Positions 45,626-54,342 of a stretch of 64,000 nucleotides of DNA are shown here, in pieces. Made by a program: the position numbers and the translations under genes. The stretch spans positions 1 through 64,000 of the forward strand of contig CAUJDF010000037.1 in NCBI GenBank assembly GCA_963169045.1, written 5' to 3'. Origin of the DNA: Myxococcota bacterium (lineage in GTDB: Bacteria > Myxococcota_A > Bradymonadia > UBA7976 > UBA1532). Each line of letters starts with the position of its first letter. Positions within the stretch are counted from its first letter, which is position 1. The notes beneath the pieces are model-generated. The model saw only the letters and a program-made list of their open reading frames with translations, was not told where the DNA came from and searched no databases.

Positions 45626-46416
45626 TGCGCGCCGCCTGGCTCGCGCTCCTGCTCGCCGCGTGCGGCGGCGCGCAGGGCGGTCCGCGGGAGCGGCGCGCCG
45701 CCGACGAGGTCGCCCCGGACGCCGCCCGCGATCCCCTGGCGGGCGAGGTGGACGACGAGGTGCGGCTGCAGCTCGCCGAGACGCTGATCGACGGCGGCGC
45801 GCACGCCGAGGCGATGCGCATGCTGCGCGAGCTGCAGGCGACGCGGCCGAAGGACGCCCGCGTGCACTACCTGCTCGGCGCGGTGCTGCGCGACCGCGGC
45901 GTCTACGACCAGGCGGAGCGCTCGCTGAGCCTGGCCGTCGAGCTGCAGCCCGACCTGGCGATGGCCCACGGCGCGCTCGGCGTGCTGGCCGACCTGAAGG
46001 GCGACCACGCGCGGGCGCTCGCCTCGCACACGAAGGCGATCGAGCTTGCGCCGCTCGAGGCGCGCTTCCGCAACAACCTCGGCTTCTCGCGCGCCCTGGC
46101 GGGCGACCACGCGGCGGCGATCGCGGCCTACGGCGAGGCGCTGCGGCTCGATCCCACGGCGCGCGTCGTCTACGTGAACCTCGGCTTCGCGCTGGCGGCG
46201 GCCGGCCGCGACGACGAGGCGAAGCGCATGTTCCGGCAGGCCGGCACCGAGGCCGAGACGCTGAACAACCTGGCGCTGGCACACGAGTTGCGAGGAGATC
46301 CGGGACGGGCGCGTCGCCTGTACCGGGAGGCGCTGCAGAAGGACCCGAACCTCGGCGTCGCCGCCGAGAACCTGCGGGGCCTCGAGCAGGGCGAAGCGAA
46401 GGCGGAACCCCGGTGA
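45625..46416 (+). CDS. tadD: Tad TPR lipoprotein TadD
   Basis: 263 residues: lipobox 'LALLLAACGG', then at least five tetratricopeptide repeats from about residue 50 ('VRLQLAETLIDGGAHAEAMRML', 'VHYLLGAVLRDRGVYDQAERSL', 'AHGALGVLADLKGDHARALAS', 'FRNNLGFSRALAGDHAAAIAAY', 'VYVNLGFALAAAGRDDEAKRMF'). TadD acts as a pilotin-like helper for the secretin at the outer membrane. Its ATG is in the overlap TGATG with tadC. Confidence 0.9.
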   Translation: MRAAWLALLLAACGGAQGGPRERRAADEVAPDAARDPLAGEVDDEVRLQLAETLIDGGAHAEAMRMLRELQATRPKDARVHYLLGAVLRDRGVYDQAERSLSLAVELQPDLAMAHGALGVLADLKGDHARALASHTKAIELAPLEARFRNNLGFSRALAGDHAAAIAAYGEALRLDPTARVVYVNLGFALAAAGRDDEAKRMFRQAGTEAETLNNLALAHELRGDPGRARRLYREALQKDPNLGVAAENLRGLEQGEAKAEPR

Positions 46417-46433
46417 CGGCAGGGAGAAACGCG

Positions 46434-46802
46434 ATGGCGAAGCTCTTGTGGATCGCGCTCGCGGCGACGCTGGCGGCGTGCAGCGGCCGGCAGAGCCTGA
46501 GCGATGACAGCGGCGTGGCCTTCCGGCGCGTCATGCAGGCGCAGGCCCAGTCGCGGCCGAGCAAGTCGCTGCCGCCTCTGTCGGCGGACGCCGCCAAGAC
46601 GATGCTCGCCAACCGCGACGCCACGTTCCGCCGCGGCGGCGGCATGACCGGCGCCACCGGCGGCGGGGACATGGGGTTGGGGTCGTTCGTCACCGGCATC
46701 GGGGGTCAGCAGACCCCAGTCTCGTCGTCCGCGTCGTTCGGCGAGCCGCAGGGGACGGGCGGCTATGAGAACAACGCGCCCATCCGGCTCCAGGCCAAGT
46801 GA
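46434..46802 (+). CDS. Small lipoprotein within the Tad operon
   Basis: 122 residues: signal and lipobox 'IALAATLAACSG', then a Gln/Arg/Ser-rich segment, 'LPPLSADAAKTMLANRD', and a Gly/Ser/Thr-rich end ('GGGMTGATGGGDMGLG'). No folded domain was recognised. Lipoproteins at this place in other Tad loci (for example TadD or RcpB neighbours) differ in sequence. Because it lies between tadD and the TadG-like gene with only 17 and 26 bases either side, a role in pilus export is likely but unproven. Confidence 0.65.
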   Translation: MAKLLWIALAATLAACSGRQSLSDDSGVAFRRVMQAQAQSRPSKSLPPLSADAAKTMLANRDATFRRGGGMTGATGGGDMGLGSFVTGIGGQQTPVSSSASFGEPQGTGGYENNAPIRLQAK

Positions 46803-46828
46803 CGTGAGCTGACGCCGCGGAGGTCGCC

Positions 46829-48052
46829 ATGGGGGGCACGCAGGGGAGACGCCGGCAGCGCGGCATCATGGTGGTGGTCGCCGCCGAGTGGATCATCATC
46901 CTGGTGATGCTCCTCGTGGCGGGCTACGCGATCGCGCGGCTGGCCGTGCAGCGTGACGAGCATCAGGCCCAGGCCGACGCGTACGCCGTCGGTGCGGCGC
47001 AGGTGGCGATGCGCGACGGCATCGACGCCGTCTGCAACCACCCGGGCCTGCGCCAGCTCGTGGCGGCCAACAGCCAGACGCGCGCCGTGGTCGACTGTCC
47101 GCGCCCCATCGAGCGCGTGATGCCCGACGGCAGCAAGGTCATCACCTACCAGTCGAACGTCCGCGGCACGATGGAGACCGGCTTCTTCGGCGAGGACATG
47201 GCCTGGAACCTGCGCACGACGGCGTCGTCGTCGTTCCAGCAGATCGAGTTCGACGAGGCCGAGCGCCGCTACCCGAAGTTCGTGCTGGTGCTCGACTACT
47301 CGGGCTCGATGGGCGGCGAGAAGATCCGGGCGCTGCGGTCGGCGGTCACCGGCCTGCTCGACGCGCAGCTCCGCGTCGAGTACGGCCTCGTGATGTTCAA
47401 CTCCGACGTCATCCGCACGATCGGCGTCGACTTCGACAACCGGCAGGAGGACATCCGCAACGCCATCCGGCGGAACGAGGGCGGCGGCACGAACTTCGTC
47501 TCGCCGATGCGTGCCGCGATCGACCTGCTCACGCGCGAAGAGAACACCGGCTACTACATCCTCTTCATCAGCGACGGGCAGCCCAACGAGGGCAGGCAGC
47601 CCGGCATCGATCAGTCGGACCGCGCCCGCGCCCGCGACATCACGGTGTTCACGCTCGCGATCGGCGGCGACGCCGACGGCGCCACGCTGCAGCGCATGGC
47701 CGGCCCGCCGGGCGCGCCGGGCGACCGCCGCTACTACTACCCGGCGCGCGACGCGAACGACCTGCAGCGCACCTTCCGCGAGATCGTCGCCAGCATCCTC
47801 TGCACGGTGGGCCCGCTGCGGCCGCAGCCGGCGGCCAACCAGGAGGTCCACGCTTTCCTGCGCCCGCGCGGCGGCGGCGGCGAGCAGCGCCTCCCCGTCA
47901 CCAACGACCTCGACCGCGACGCCGGCCGCCTCGGCTATCAGTACGTGCGGGCCGAGAACAAGATCCGCCTCACCGAGCGCACCTGCGACCAGGTCATCGA
48001 CAACGGCGCCGAGGTCGTCGCCCGCTTCGGATCGCCGAAGCTGGTCCAGTAA
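46829..48052 (+). CDS. TadG-like protein with von Willebrand factor A domain
   Basis: 407 residues. After 'RRQRGIMVVVAAEWIIILVMLLVAGY' (a TadG/TadE-type membrane leader) the VWA domain shows a metal-ion-dependent adhesion site: 'FVLVLDYSGSMGGEKI' (D-x-S-x-S), 'GGTNFVSPM' (Thr) and 'LFISDGQPNEG' (Asp). TadG proteins sit across the membrane and may cap or adhere; VWA-bearing forms are known. The C-terminal 100 residues include three Cys. It is the last clear gene of the Tad operon; a sigma-54-like site follows 60 bases after its stop. Confidence 0.88.
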   Translation: MGGTQGRRRQRGIMVVVAAEWIIILVMLLVAGYAIARLAVQRDEHQAQADAYAVGAAQVAMRDGIDAVCNHPGLRQLVAANSQTRAVVDCPRPIERVMPDGSKVITYQSNVRGTMETGFFGEDMAWNLRTTASSSFQQIEFDEAERRYPKFVLVLDYSGSMGGEKIRALRSAVTGLLDAQLRVEYGLVMFNSDVIRTIGVDFDNRQEDIRNAIRRNEGGGTNFVSPMRAAIDLLTREENTGYYILFISDGQPNEGRQPGIDQSDRARARDITVFTLAIGGDADGATLQRMAGPPGAPGDRRYYYPARDANDLQRTFREIVASILCTVGPLRPQPAANQEVHAFLRPRGGGGEQRLPVTNDLDRDAGRLGYQYVRAENKIRLTERTCDQVIDNGAEVVARFGSPKLVQ

Positions 48053-48112
48053 GTCGCCCCCCGGCCACTCCGGTCGCCACCGTCTCCCCCCGGCAATTCT
48101 GGATTCGCACGC

Positions 48113-48128
48113 TGGCACGGCCCATGCT
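48113..48128 (+). promoter_or_regulatory. Second sigma-54-like promoter, ahead of the transglutaminase-elicitor gene
   Basis: TGGCACGGCCCATGCT matches TGGCACGNNNNTTGCW at all fixed positions except the first T of TTGC, with exact spacing and a pyrimidine in front. RNA would start near 48139, about 42 bases before the chosen ATG at 48181. An in-frame ATG at 48124 lies inside the promoter, which speaks against it as the start. Confidence 0.6.
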
Positions 48129-48136
48129 CATGGGCC
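48119..48136. promoter_or_regulatory. Perfect 18-bp inverted repeat over the sigma-54-like -12 box
   Basis: GGCCCATG at 48119-48126 and CATGGGCC at 48129-48136 are exact complements around CT. The repeat covers the -12 element and so could be a repressor operator, or a hairpin at the RNA 5' end if transcription began upstream. Confidence 0.5.
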
Positions 48137-48180
48137 GCGACATCGAGACACGCCGGCGAGACGCCGGGGGAGCGGGGGCG

Positions 48181-49878
48181 ATGCGGGGGATGGACCTTCT
48201 GAAGCGGTTCGGCATGGGCGCGGCGGCGCTCGCCATGTGCGCCTGCGGCGCCGAGAGCACCGAGAGCGAGGGCGGCGAGGGCGCGGCCGAGCCCGAGGTC
48301 ATCGGCAAGGGCAGCGGCAAGGAAGACGCCTGGGACTATCGCAACAACCCCCAGGCCTTCTCGAGCTTCGCCAACAAGAACTTCGAGTACGACTTCGCCA
48401 AGCTGCCGAAGACCGGCAAGGCCGCAAGCGCGCCCTGGCCCGACACCTACTGGCCGACCTACCAGGACAGCACCAACGTGCGCTGGCGGCAGGGCGACCT
48501 CTCGGCGCTCGAGAAGTACGACCTCGTCTTCAACGACTGGACGATGCCCGAGGGCTTCCGCGACCTGAAGCCCTTCGACCCGAGCAACTGCCAGGCGGGC
48601 TTCAGCCCCGACTACTACCGCAAGCTCGGCCCCGCCGCGAAGTGGATGAGCGAGAACAAGGGCAACAAGGCGGCCCGCGACCTCGTGTATCGCGACGGCG
48701 CCGAGACGCCGGTCTGCGACGAGAAGGTGCGCGAGGCGGTCGAGACGTGGTGGGGCCTGTGCCATGCGTGGGCGCCCGCGGCGATCAACGAGCCGGAGCC
48801 CATCCACCCGGTCACGATCGACGGCGTCACCTTCTACGCCGCCGACATCAAGGCGCTCGTCCAGACGGTCTACGACTCGTCGAAGTCGATGATCCTCGGC
48901 GGCCGCTGCAACACGAAGCAGGTCGAGCGCGACGAGACCGGCCGCATCAAGGAGGACGCCTGCCGCGACGCCAACGCCGGCGCCTTCCACGTCGTGATGG
49001 CGAACATGCTCGGCCGCTACAGCATGCCCATCCTCGAGGACCGCACCTTCGACTACCAGGTGTGGAACCAGCCCGTGTACAGCTTCACCGTCGAGCAGGC
49101 GACCGAGGTCGACCTGAAGAAGGCGCACGAGCTGCTCCGCGTGGATCCGACGCTGACGACCTACAAGTACAACGCCGCCGCGAAGCGCTTCGTCGAGGTC
49201 TTCGCCAAGGTCCAGTACGTGACCGAGTCGCACGCGACCGAGGAGCCGGTCATCCCGGAGATCGAGTCGTACCTGCGCACCGACAACTACCACTACCTCC
49301 TCGAGCTCGACGACGCCGGCAAGATCCTCGGCGGCGAGTGGCTGCAGGGCCGCGCGGCGCACCCGACCTGGGGCGTCAGCGAGCAGCCCGACTTCCTGTG
49401 GTACTCGATCGGCCCGAACACGCAGAGCTTCGGCCGCTCCAACCCCTACGTCGACTACCGCAAGGTCAAGGAGCTGCTCGAGAAGTCCCGCACGGTCCAG
49501 CCGGAGGACCCGGCCGATCCCGCGGCGCGGTTCTCGACGCAGATCGAGCCGGGCGCGGCCATCCCCGACAACGACCCGGCCGGCGTGTCGAGCCAGATCT
49601 CGGTCGACGACGCGCGCGTCGCCACCCGCGTCTTCATCAACGTCGACATCACCCACACCTACGTGGGCGACCTCGAGATCGAGCTGAAGAAGGGCGACTT
49701 CGCGAAGGTGCTCCGCCGCAAGGAGGGCGGCTCGGCCGACGACCTGCACACGCAGTTCGAGGTGCCCGAGCTCGCCGGCCAGTCGCTGCAGGGCGGCTAC
49801 ACGCTCATCGTCCGCGACCTCGCGCGCATCGACACCGGCAAGGTGGTGCGCTGGGGCGTGACCGCCGACGTTCAGTAG
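48181..49878 (+). CDS. Lipoprotein with transglutaminase-elicitor domain and proprotein-convertase P domain
   Basis: 565 residues. The signal 'MGAAALAMCAC' gives a lipoprotein-like Cys. The central region (about 100-370) fits the transglutaminase elicitor family: 'WWGLCHAWAPAAI' with Cys194, 'GAFHVVMANMLG' with His270, and Asp in 'DRTFDYQVWN'. This is a Cys-His-Asp set able to crosslink Gln and Lys. The C-terminal 110 residues are a P/Homo-B domain: 'VFINVDITHTYVGDLEIEL' and 'GQSLQGGYTLIVRDLARIDTG'. The ATG has GGGGGAG upstream and lies behind the sigma-54-like site; another ATG at 48190 is possible. Placement after the Tad operon suggests a surface or adhesion role. Confidence 0.82.
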   Translation: MRGMDLLKRFGMGAAALAMCACGAESTESEGGEGAAEPEVIGKGSGKEDAWDYRNNPQAFSSFANKNFEYDFAKLPKTGKAASAPWPDTYWPTYQDSTNVRWRQGDLSALEKYDLVFNDWTMPEGFRDLKPFDPSNCQAGFSPDYYRKLGPAAKWMSENKGNKAARDLVYRDGAETPVCDEKVREAVETWWGLCHAWAPAAINEPEPIHPVTIDGVTFYAADIKALVQTVYDSSKSMILGGRCNTKQVERDETGRIKEDACRDANAGAFHVVMANMLGRYSMPILEDRTFDYQVWNQPVYSFTVEQATEVDLKKAHELLRVDPTLTTYKYNAAAKRFVEVFAKVQYVTESHATEEPVIPEIESYLRTDNYHYLLELDDAGKILGGEWLQGRAAHPTWGVSEQPDFLWYSIGPNTQSFGRSNPYVDYRKVKELLEKSRTVQPEDPADPAARFSTQIEPGAAIPDNDPAGVSSQISVDDARVATRVFINVDITHTYVGDLEIELKKGDFAKVLRRKEGGSADDLHTQFEVPELAGQSLQGGYTLIVRDLARIDTGKVVRWGVTADVQ

Positions 49879-50816
49879 CTCGACCGCACCCTCGCCAGCT
49901 CCGCCCGCCACCGCTCCACGTCGTCCACGTCGCGTCCCTCCAGCCGGGCGCGGCGATGGGCATACGCCAGCGCCGTCGCCACCGCCGTGAAACGCAGCGT
50001 CCGGCGCGTCGGCTTCGTCACCGCGTCGAGCTCGGCGCTGGTCAGTCGACCCGCCACCACCTCGAGCGCCAGCTCGTCGCGCAGCACGGCGGCGTCGAGA
50101 CGCAGCGCCACCGACAGCAGCAAGATGAGGGCGACGAGCGTCGCCGGCAGCAGCGACAGCGCCAGCGTGTGGTAGAGCGGCTCGCCGGTGACGGCGGCGG
50201 CCATCACGAGGCCGTTCCAGGCGCCGTGCATGAGGCTCGCGAGCGCGAGGCCGAGGACGGGCGCGGCGAAGACGACGAGCAGACGGCGCTCCCAGCGCAC
50301 GGCGCCGAGGAACGCCCCGACCGCGGCCGTCGCGCCGCCGTGCACGATGAGCGAGGGCACGAGCCGGACGAGCACCGTCGTGCGCCAGCCCTCCGCGCCG
50401 GCGTTGGCGAACGCGTCGAGGAAGAACAGGAAGTTCTCGGCGGCCGCGAAGCCGACGCCGGCGACGAGGCCGTAGAGCAGGCCGTCGAGCGTCGAGCGGA
50501 ACCAGCGCGTGGGCACGAACGCCAGCAGGATCAGGGCCTTGCCGAGCTCCTCCGCCGAGGCGCCGACGATGGCGTCGAAGAAGGGCGGGCGCAGCGGCGA
50601 CTCGGCGACGGGCGCGAGGAGCCACTCGATCTGGCCGATGGCCGTGAGCGGCATGGCGACGCCGCCGAGCGCGCCGAGGACGACGAGCGTGGGGAACATC
50701 CACGCCGGCACGACCGGGCCGCGCGCGAGGCGCCAGCGCAGCGCGTAGCAGAGCGCGAGCGGCAGGAGCGCGATCGCGGCGGAGGGGAGCAGGACCGATC
50801 GGAGGTCGTCCATCAT
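49872..50816 (-). CDS. PrsW-family intramembrane metalloprotease-like protein
   Basis: 314 residues, eight or more membrane helices. It shows the family motifs 'GASAEELGKALILLAF' (E-E-x-x-K), 'FAAAENFLFFLDAF' (E-N) and 'SLMHGAWNGLVM' (H-G-x-W-N). These are the residues proposed to hold zinc in PrsW proteases, which in Bacillus cut an anti-sigma factor. The last 80 residues are a cytoplasmic helical tail. The start at the first of two ATG codons (50816) begins the first helix. It converges on the transglutaminase gene, overlapping by 7 bases. Confidence 0.85.
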   Translation of the reverse strand: MMDDLRSVLLPSAAIALLPLALCYALRWRLARGPVVPAWMFPTLVVLGALGGVAMPLTAIGQIEWLLAPVAESPLRPPFFDAIVGASAEELGKALILLAFVPTRWFRSTLDGLLYGLVAGVGFAAAENFLFFLDAFANAGAEGWRTTVLVRLVPSLIVHGGATAAVGAFLGAVRWERRLLVVFAAPVLGLALASLMHGAWNGLVMAAAVTGEPLYHTLALSLLPATLVALILLLSVALRLDAAVLRDELALEVVAGRLTSAELDAVTKPTRRTLRFTAVATALAYAHRRARLEGRDVDDVERWRAELARVRSSY

Positions 50817-51064
50817 GCCACTCCAGGGTATCCGAGAGGTCGATGCGCGGTGGAGCGGCGCGGCGTCGCGCGGCGATCGCGCCGGAGATCGTCGCCGAGC
50901 CACCGGGTCGGGACTCCGGCCGCACCTTGCGCGGCGAGGCGCCGACGGGACGCCCGTCGCGGACGCGGCGGGCGAACACGCGGCGTTCCGAACGGCCTCC
51001 GAGCGCCCGGCCCGGCGCGTCCACGGGTTGAACCGCGCCCGCGGAGTGAGACACAGTGCGCGGC

Positions 51065-51826
51065 ATGGAAACGAACGGACGCATCGCGCTCGTCACCGGC
51101 GCGTCGCGCGGCATCGGCGCGGCGATCGGCGCGGCGCTCGCCGCGGACGGCCACCGCGTGGCGTGGGCGGCCCGCGATCGCATCGCGCTCGAGCGGCTGG
51201 TCGACGCGCACGGCGGGCTGGCCGTCCCGATGGACGTGACCGACGAGGCGTCGGTGCAGGGGGGGCTCGACCTGGTCGCCGCCGAGCTCGGCCCCGTCGA
51301 CGTCCTCGTCAACAACGCCGGCGTCGCCGAGAGCGCGCCGCTCGCCCGGGTCACCGACGAGAGCTGGGAACGGACGCTGGCGGTCAACCTGACGGCGCCG
51401 TTCCGGCTCACGCGCGCCGTCGTCCCGGGCATGGTCGCGCGCGGCTTCGGGCGCGTCGTGTTCGTCGCCAGCAACGCCGGCCTCACCGGCTACCGCTACA
51501 CCGCGGCGTACTGCGCCTCGAAGCACGGCGTGGTCGGCCTGATGCGCGCCCTCGCCGCCGAGCTGGCGACGACCGGCGTCACCGTCAACGCGGTGTGCCC
51601 CGGCTTCGTCGACACCGACATGAGCGCCGCGGCCATCGCGCGCATCCAGCGGGCGACGGGGCGCTCCGCCGAGGCGGCGCGCGGCCTGCTCGAAGATCTC
51701 AACCCGCAGAAGCGCCTCATCCAGCCGGACGAGGTGGCGCACGCGGTCCGCATGCTCCTCGGCGACGCGGCGCGCGGCATCCACGGGCAGGCGATCGCCG
51801 TCGACGGCGGGCAGGTGATGAAGTGA
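51065..51826 (+). CDS. Short-chain dehydrogenase/reductase (3-hydroxyacyl-CoA or ketoacyl type)
   Basis: 253 residues of classical SDR: 'IALVTGASRGIGAAIGAALA' (TGxxxGIG), 'DVLVNNAGVAESAP' (NNAG), Ser in 'VVFVASNAGLTGY', catalytic 'YTAAYCASKHG' (Y-x-x-x-K), and 'VCPGFVDTDM'. First of four genes with overlapping or touching ends that also encode RidA, enoyl-CoA hydratase and acyl-CoA dehydrogenase. So it most likely oxidises a 3-hydroxyacyl-CoA. A GTG nine bases upstream (51056) is an alternative start. The stop overlaps the RidA gene (GTGA). Confidence 0.92.
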   Translation: METNGRIALVTGASRGIGAAIGAALAADGHRVAWAARDRIALERLVDAHGGLAVPMDVTDEASVQGGLDLVAAELGPVDVLVNNAGVAESAPLARVTDESWERTLAVNLTAPFRLTRAVVPGMVARGFGRVVFVASNAGLTGYRYTAAYCASKHGVVGLMRALAAELATTGVTVNAVCPGFVDTDMSAAAIARIQRATGRSAEAARGLLEDLNPQKRLIQPDEVAHAVRMLLGDAARGIHGQAIAVDGGQVMK

Positions 51827-52218
51827 AGGCGGTGCTCCCCGAGGGCTGGCCGCGGCCGCGCGGCTACAGCAACGGCGTGGTGGCGACGGGCACGGTCCTG
51901 GCGATCGCGGGGCAGATCGGCTGGAACGCCGAGGGCCGCTTCGAGCATCGGGACTTCGTCGGCCAGTTCGACCAGGCGCTGGCGAACGTCGTGGCGGTGG
52001 TCGAGGCGGCGGGCGGGCGGCCCGGCGACCTCGTGAAGATGACGGTGTACGTGACGGACCTCGACGCGTATCGCGCGGCGCTCGGCGCGCTCGGCGCCGT
52101 GTGGAAGCGGCGCGTCGGGCGCCACTTCCCGGCGATGGCGCTCGTGGGCGTGACGGGGCTGGTGGAGCGCGAGGCGCTCGTCGAGATCGAGGCGCTGGCG
52201 GTGCTGGAGGGGGCATGA
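51823..52218 (+). CDS. RidA/YjgF-family imine/enamine deaminase
   Basis: 131 residues from GTG nested in the SDR stop. Core motifs 'RGYSNGVVATGTVLAIAGQIG' (GQIG), 'QFDQALANVVAVVEAAGGRPGDLVKMTVYVTDLD' (in parts: 'GDLVKMTVYVTDL') and 'PAMALVGVTGLVEREALVEIEA' match the trimer-forming family. RidA removes reactive enamines; in degradation clusters it handles amino-containing intermediates. The usual catalytic Arg (R105 in the common scheme) is replaced near 'HFPAMALVGV', so activity should be tested. Overlap with the hydratase gene is ATGA. Confidence 0.88.
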   Translation: MKAVLPEGWPRPRGYSNGVVATGTVLAIAGQIGWNAEGRFEHRDFVGQFDQALANVVAVVEAAGGRPGDLVKMTVYVTDLDAYRAALGALGAVWKRRVGRHFPAMALVGVTGLVEREALVEIEALAVLEGA

Positions 52219-52994
52219 ACTTCGAGGTCGTCGACCAGGTGGGGACGCTCACGCTCGATCGTCCCGAGCGGCTGAACGCGCTGACGTTCGCCATCTACGA
52301 AGAGCTGCGCGACTTCTTCGTGGCGCTCGAGCGACGCGACGACGTGCGCGCCGTGGTGATCACGGGCGCGGGGCGCGCGTTCTGCTCCGGCGGCGACGTC
52401 GAGGACATCATCGGCGAGCTGTTCGCGCGCGACATGAAGGGCCTGCTCGCGTTCACGCGCACGACGGGCGAGCTGATCAAGAACATCCGGCGCCTGCGCA
52501 AGCCGGTGATCGCGGCGGTCAACGGCACGGCGGTCGGCGCCGGCGCGGTGATCGCGCTGGCGTGCGACATGCGCCTCGCCAGCGAGAAGGCGAAGTTCGG
52601 GTTCATCTTCCCGCAGGTGGGGCTGTGCGGCGCCGACATGGGCGCGGCGTCCCTGCTGCCGCGGGTGGTCGGGCTGGGGCACGCGTCCGAGCTGCTCTTC
52701 ACCGGCGACATCGTCGACGCGCAGCACGCGCTGCGCATCGGGCTCGTCAACCGCGTCGTCGCCCCGGAGGCGCTGGCCGGCGAGGCGGCGGCGCTCGCGC
52801 GCAAGCTCGCGAAGGGCCCGGCGTTCGCCCACGCCATGACGAAGCAGATGATCGAGAGCGAGGCGACGATGGGCCTCGAGGCGGCGATCGAGGCCGAGGC
52901 GCAGGCCCAGGCGATCTGCATGCAGCACCCCGACTTCCGCGAGGCCTACGAGGCGTGGCGGGCGAAGCGCGAGCGGCGCTTCGAGGGGACGTGA
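52215..52994 (+). CDS. Enoyl-CoA hydratase/isomerase family protein
   Basis: 259 residues of crotonase fold. 'TLTLDRPERLNALTFAIYEEL' is followed by the oxyanion holes 'GRAFCSGGDVEDI' and 'AAVNGTAVGAGAVIALACDMRLAS'. The segment 'GLCGADMGAASLLPRVVG' usually holds the second catalytic Glu near 'GADMGA'; here it reads Asp, so the reaction may be isomerisation or ring-linked rather than plain hydration. It lies between RidA and acyl-CoA dehydrogenase with overlaps on both sides, so it belongs to one CoA-dependent pathway. Confidence 0.9.
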   Translation: MNFEVVDQVGTLTLDRPERLNALTFAIYEELRDFFVALERRDDVRAVVITGAGRAFCSGGDVEDIIGELFARDMKGLLAFTRTTGELIKNIRRLRKPVIAAVNGTAVGAGAVIALACDMRLASEKAKFGFIFPQVGLCGADMGAASLLPRVVGLGHASELLFTGDIVDAQHALRIGLVNRVVAPEALAGEAAALARKLAKGPAFAHAMTKQMIESEATMGLEAAIEAEAQAQAICMQHPDFREAYEAWRAKRERRFEGT

Positions 52995-54160
52995 TGCCGG
53001 GCTCCTCGTTCGACGACCTGCCCTGGTTCTTCGACCGCGCCCACCTGCACGTCGTGGAGCGGGCGCGCGCGTTCGCCGCGGATCTGGCGGTCGACGAGCG
53101 CGCCGACGAGCGCGCCCGAACGCGCTCGGCCGCAGCGGCGCTGGGCGCGGCGGGCCTGCTCGCGTGGTGCGTCCCGGAGCGCTTCGGCGGCGCCCCCGTC
53201 GGCCGCCCGGACGACGTGGACGTGCGCGCGCTGACGCTCGTCCGCGAGGCGCTCGGCCAGGTCGACGGCCTCGTCGACACCGCGTTCGCGATGCAGGGGC
53301 TCGGCAGCTATCCGATCACGCTGGCGGGCAGCGAGGCGCAGAAGGCGCGCTACCTGCCGGGCATCCTCGACGGCACGCGCCTCGGCGCCTTCGCGCTCAC
53401 CGAGCCGGAGGCGGGCAGCGACGTCGCCAACCTGCAGTGCCGGGCCGTGCGCGACGGCGACGGCTACGTGCTCGACGGCACGAAGACGTTCATCAGCAAC
53501 GCCGGCGTCGCGGGGCAGTACGTGGTCTTCGCGACGGTCGATCCGGCGGCGGGCCGCGAGGGCATCAGCGCCTTCGTCGTCGAGCCGGAGGACGCCGGCC
53601 TCTCCGTCGAGGCGCTCGAGGTGATCGCGCCGCACCCCATCGGCACGCTGCGCTTCGACGGGTGCCGCATCCCCGCCGGGCGGCGCCTGGGGGACGAGGG
53701 CGCCGGCTTCAAGCTGGCGATGGGCACGCTCGACGTCTTCCGCACGACGGTGGCGGGCGCGGCGCTCGGCATGGCGCGGCGCGCGCTCGACGAGTCGGTG
53801 GCGCGGGCGGGCGCGCGCGTGCAGTTCGGGCGCCCCATCGCGCGCCACCAGATCATCGGCGCGTACCTGGCCGAGATGGCGACCGACCTCGACGCGGCGC
53901 GCCTGCTCGTCTTCCGCGCGGCGGCGCTGCGCGACGTGCAGGGCGCGCCGGTCACGCGCGAGGTGGCGATGGGCAAGCTGTTCGCGACCGAGGCGGCGTC
54001 GCGCATCATCGACCACGCCGTCCAGATCCACGGCGGGCAGGGGGTCACGCGCGGCAGCGTCGTCGAGCGCCTGTACCGCGAGATCCGCGCGCTGCGGATC
54101 TACGAGGGCACGAGCGAGATCCAGAAGCTCATCATCTCGGCGGCGTTGCTCCGCGCCTGA
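52994..54160 (+). CDS. Acyl-CoA dehydrogenase family protein
   Basis: 388 residues, full family length. It has 'GAFALTEPEAGSDVANLQC' (FAD/CoA signature), 'GTKTFISNAGVAGQYVVF', and C-terminal 'QIHGGQGVTRGSVVERLYREIRALRIYEGTSEIQKLII' (in parts, 'YEGTSEIQ' with the catalytic-type Glu). It is an FAD-dependent alpha,beta-dehydrogenase passing electrons to ETF. Together with SDR, RidA and enoyl-CoA hydratase it resembles accessory sets found in 2-aminobenzoyl-CoA (anthranilate/kynurenine) degradation clusters, an inference from memory of that gene set. It starts inside the TGATG overlap with the hydratase gene. Confidence 0.92.
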   Translation: MPGSSFDDLPWFFDRAHLHVVERARAFAADLAVDERADERARTRSAAAALGAAGLLAWCVPERFGGAPVGRPDDVDVRALTLVREALGQVDGLVDTAFAMQGLGSYPITLAGSEAQKARYLPGILDGTRLGAFALTEPEAGSDVANLQCRAVRDGDGYVLDGTKTFISNAGVAGQYVVFATVDPAAGREGISAFVVEPEDAGLSVEALEVIAPHPIGTLRFDGCRIPAGRRLGDEGAGFKLAMGTLDVFRTTVAGAALGMARRALDESVARAGARVQFGRPIARHQIIGAYLAEMATDLDAARLLVFRAAALRDVQGAPVTREVAMGKLFATEAASRIIDHAVQIHGGQGVTRGSVVERLYREIRALRIYEGTSEIQKLIISAALLRA

Positions 54161-54342
54161 CGGCAGTCCGGTCTGGCCCGGAGCGCGCCTCTCTACTCGG
54201 CCGCGCGACGACTCGAGCCGTTGGCCTTCCGCGCGATCACGGTGACGGTGCGCTGATCGGCGGACGCCGGCGCGCGTCGGGTTCCGCGGGCGGCCGCGAG
54301 CGTGATCGTGGCTCGACGCGGTCGGGTCGAGGCGCGTCGCGC

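Noticed and set aside
44581-46284. Minus-strand open frame across tadC and tadD
   Set aside because: Antisense to two motif-bearing genes with coupled starts; its translation has no domain.
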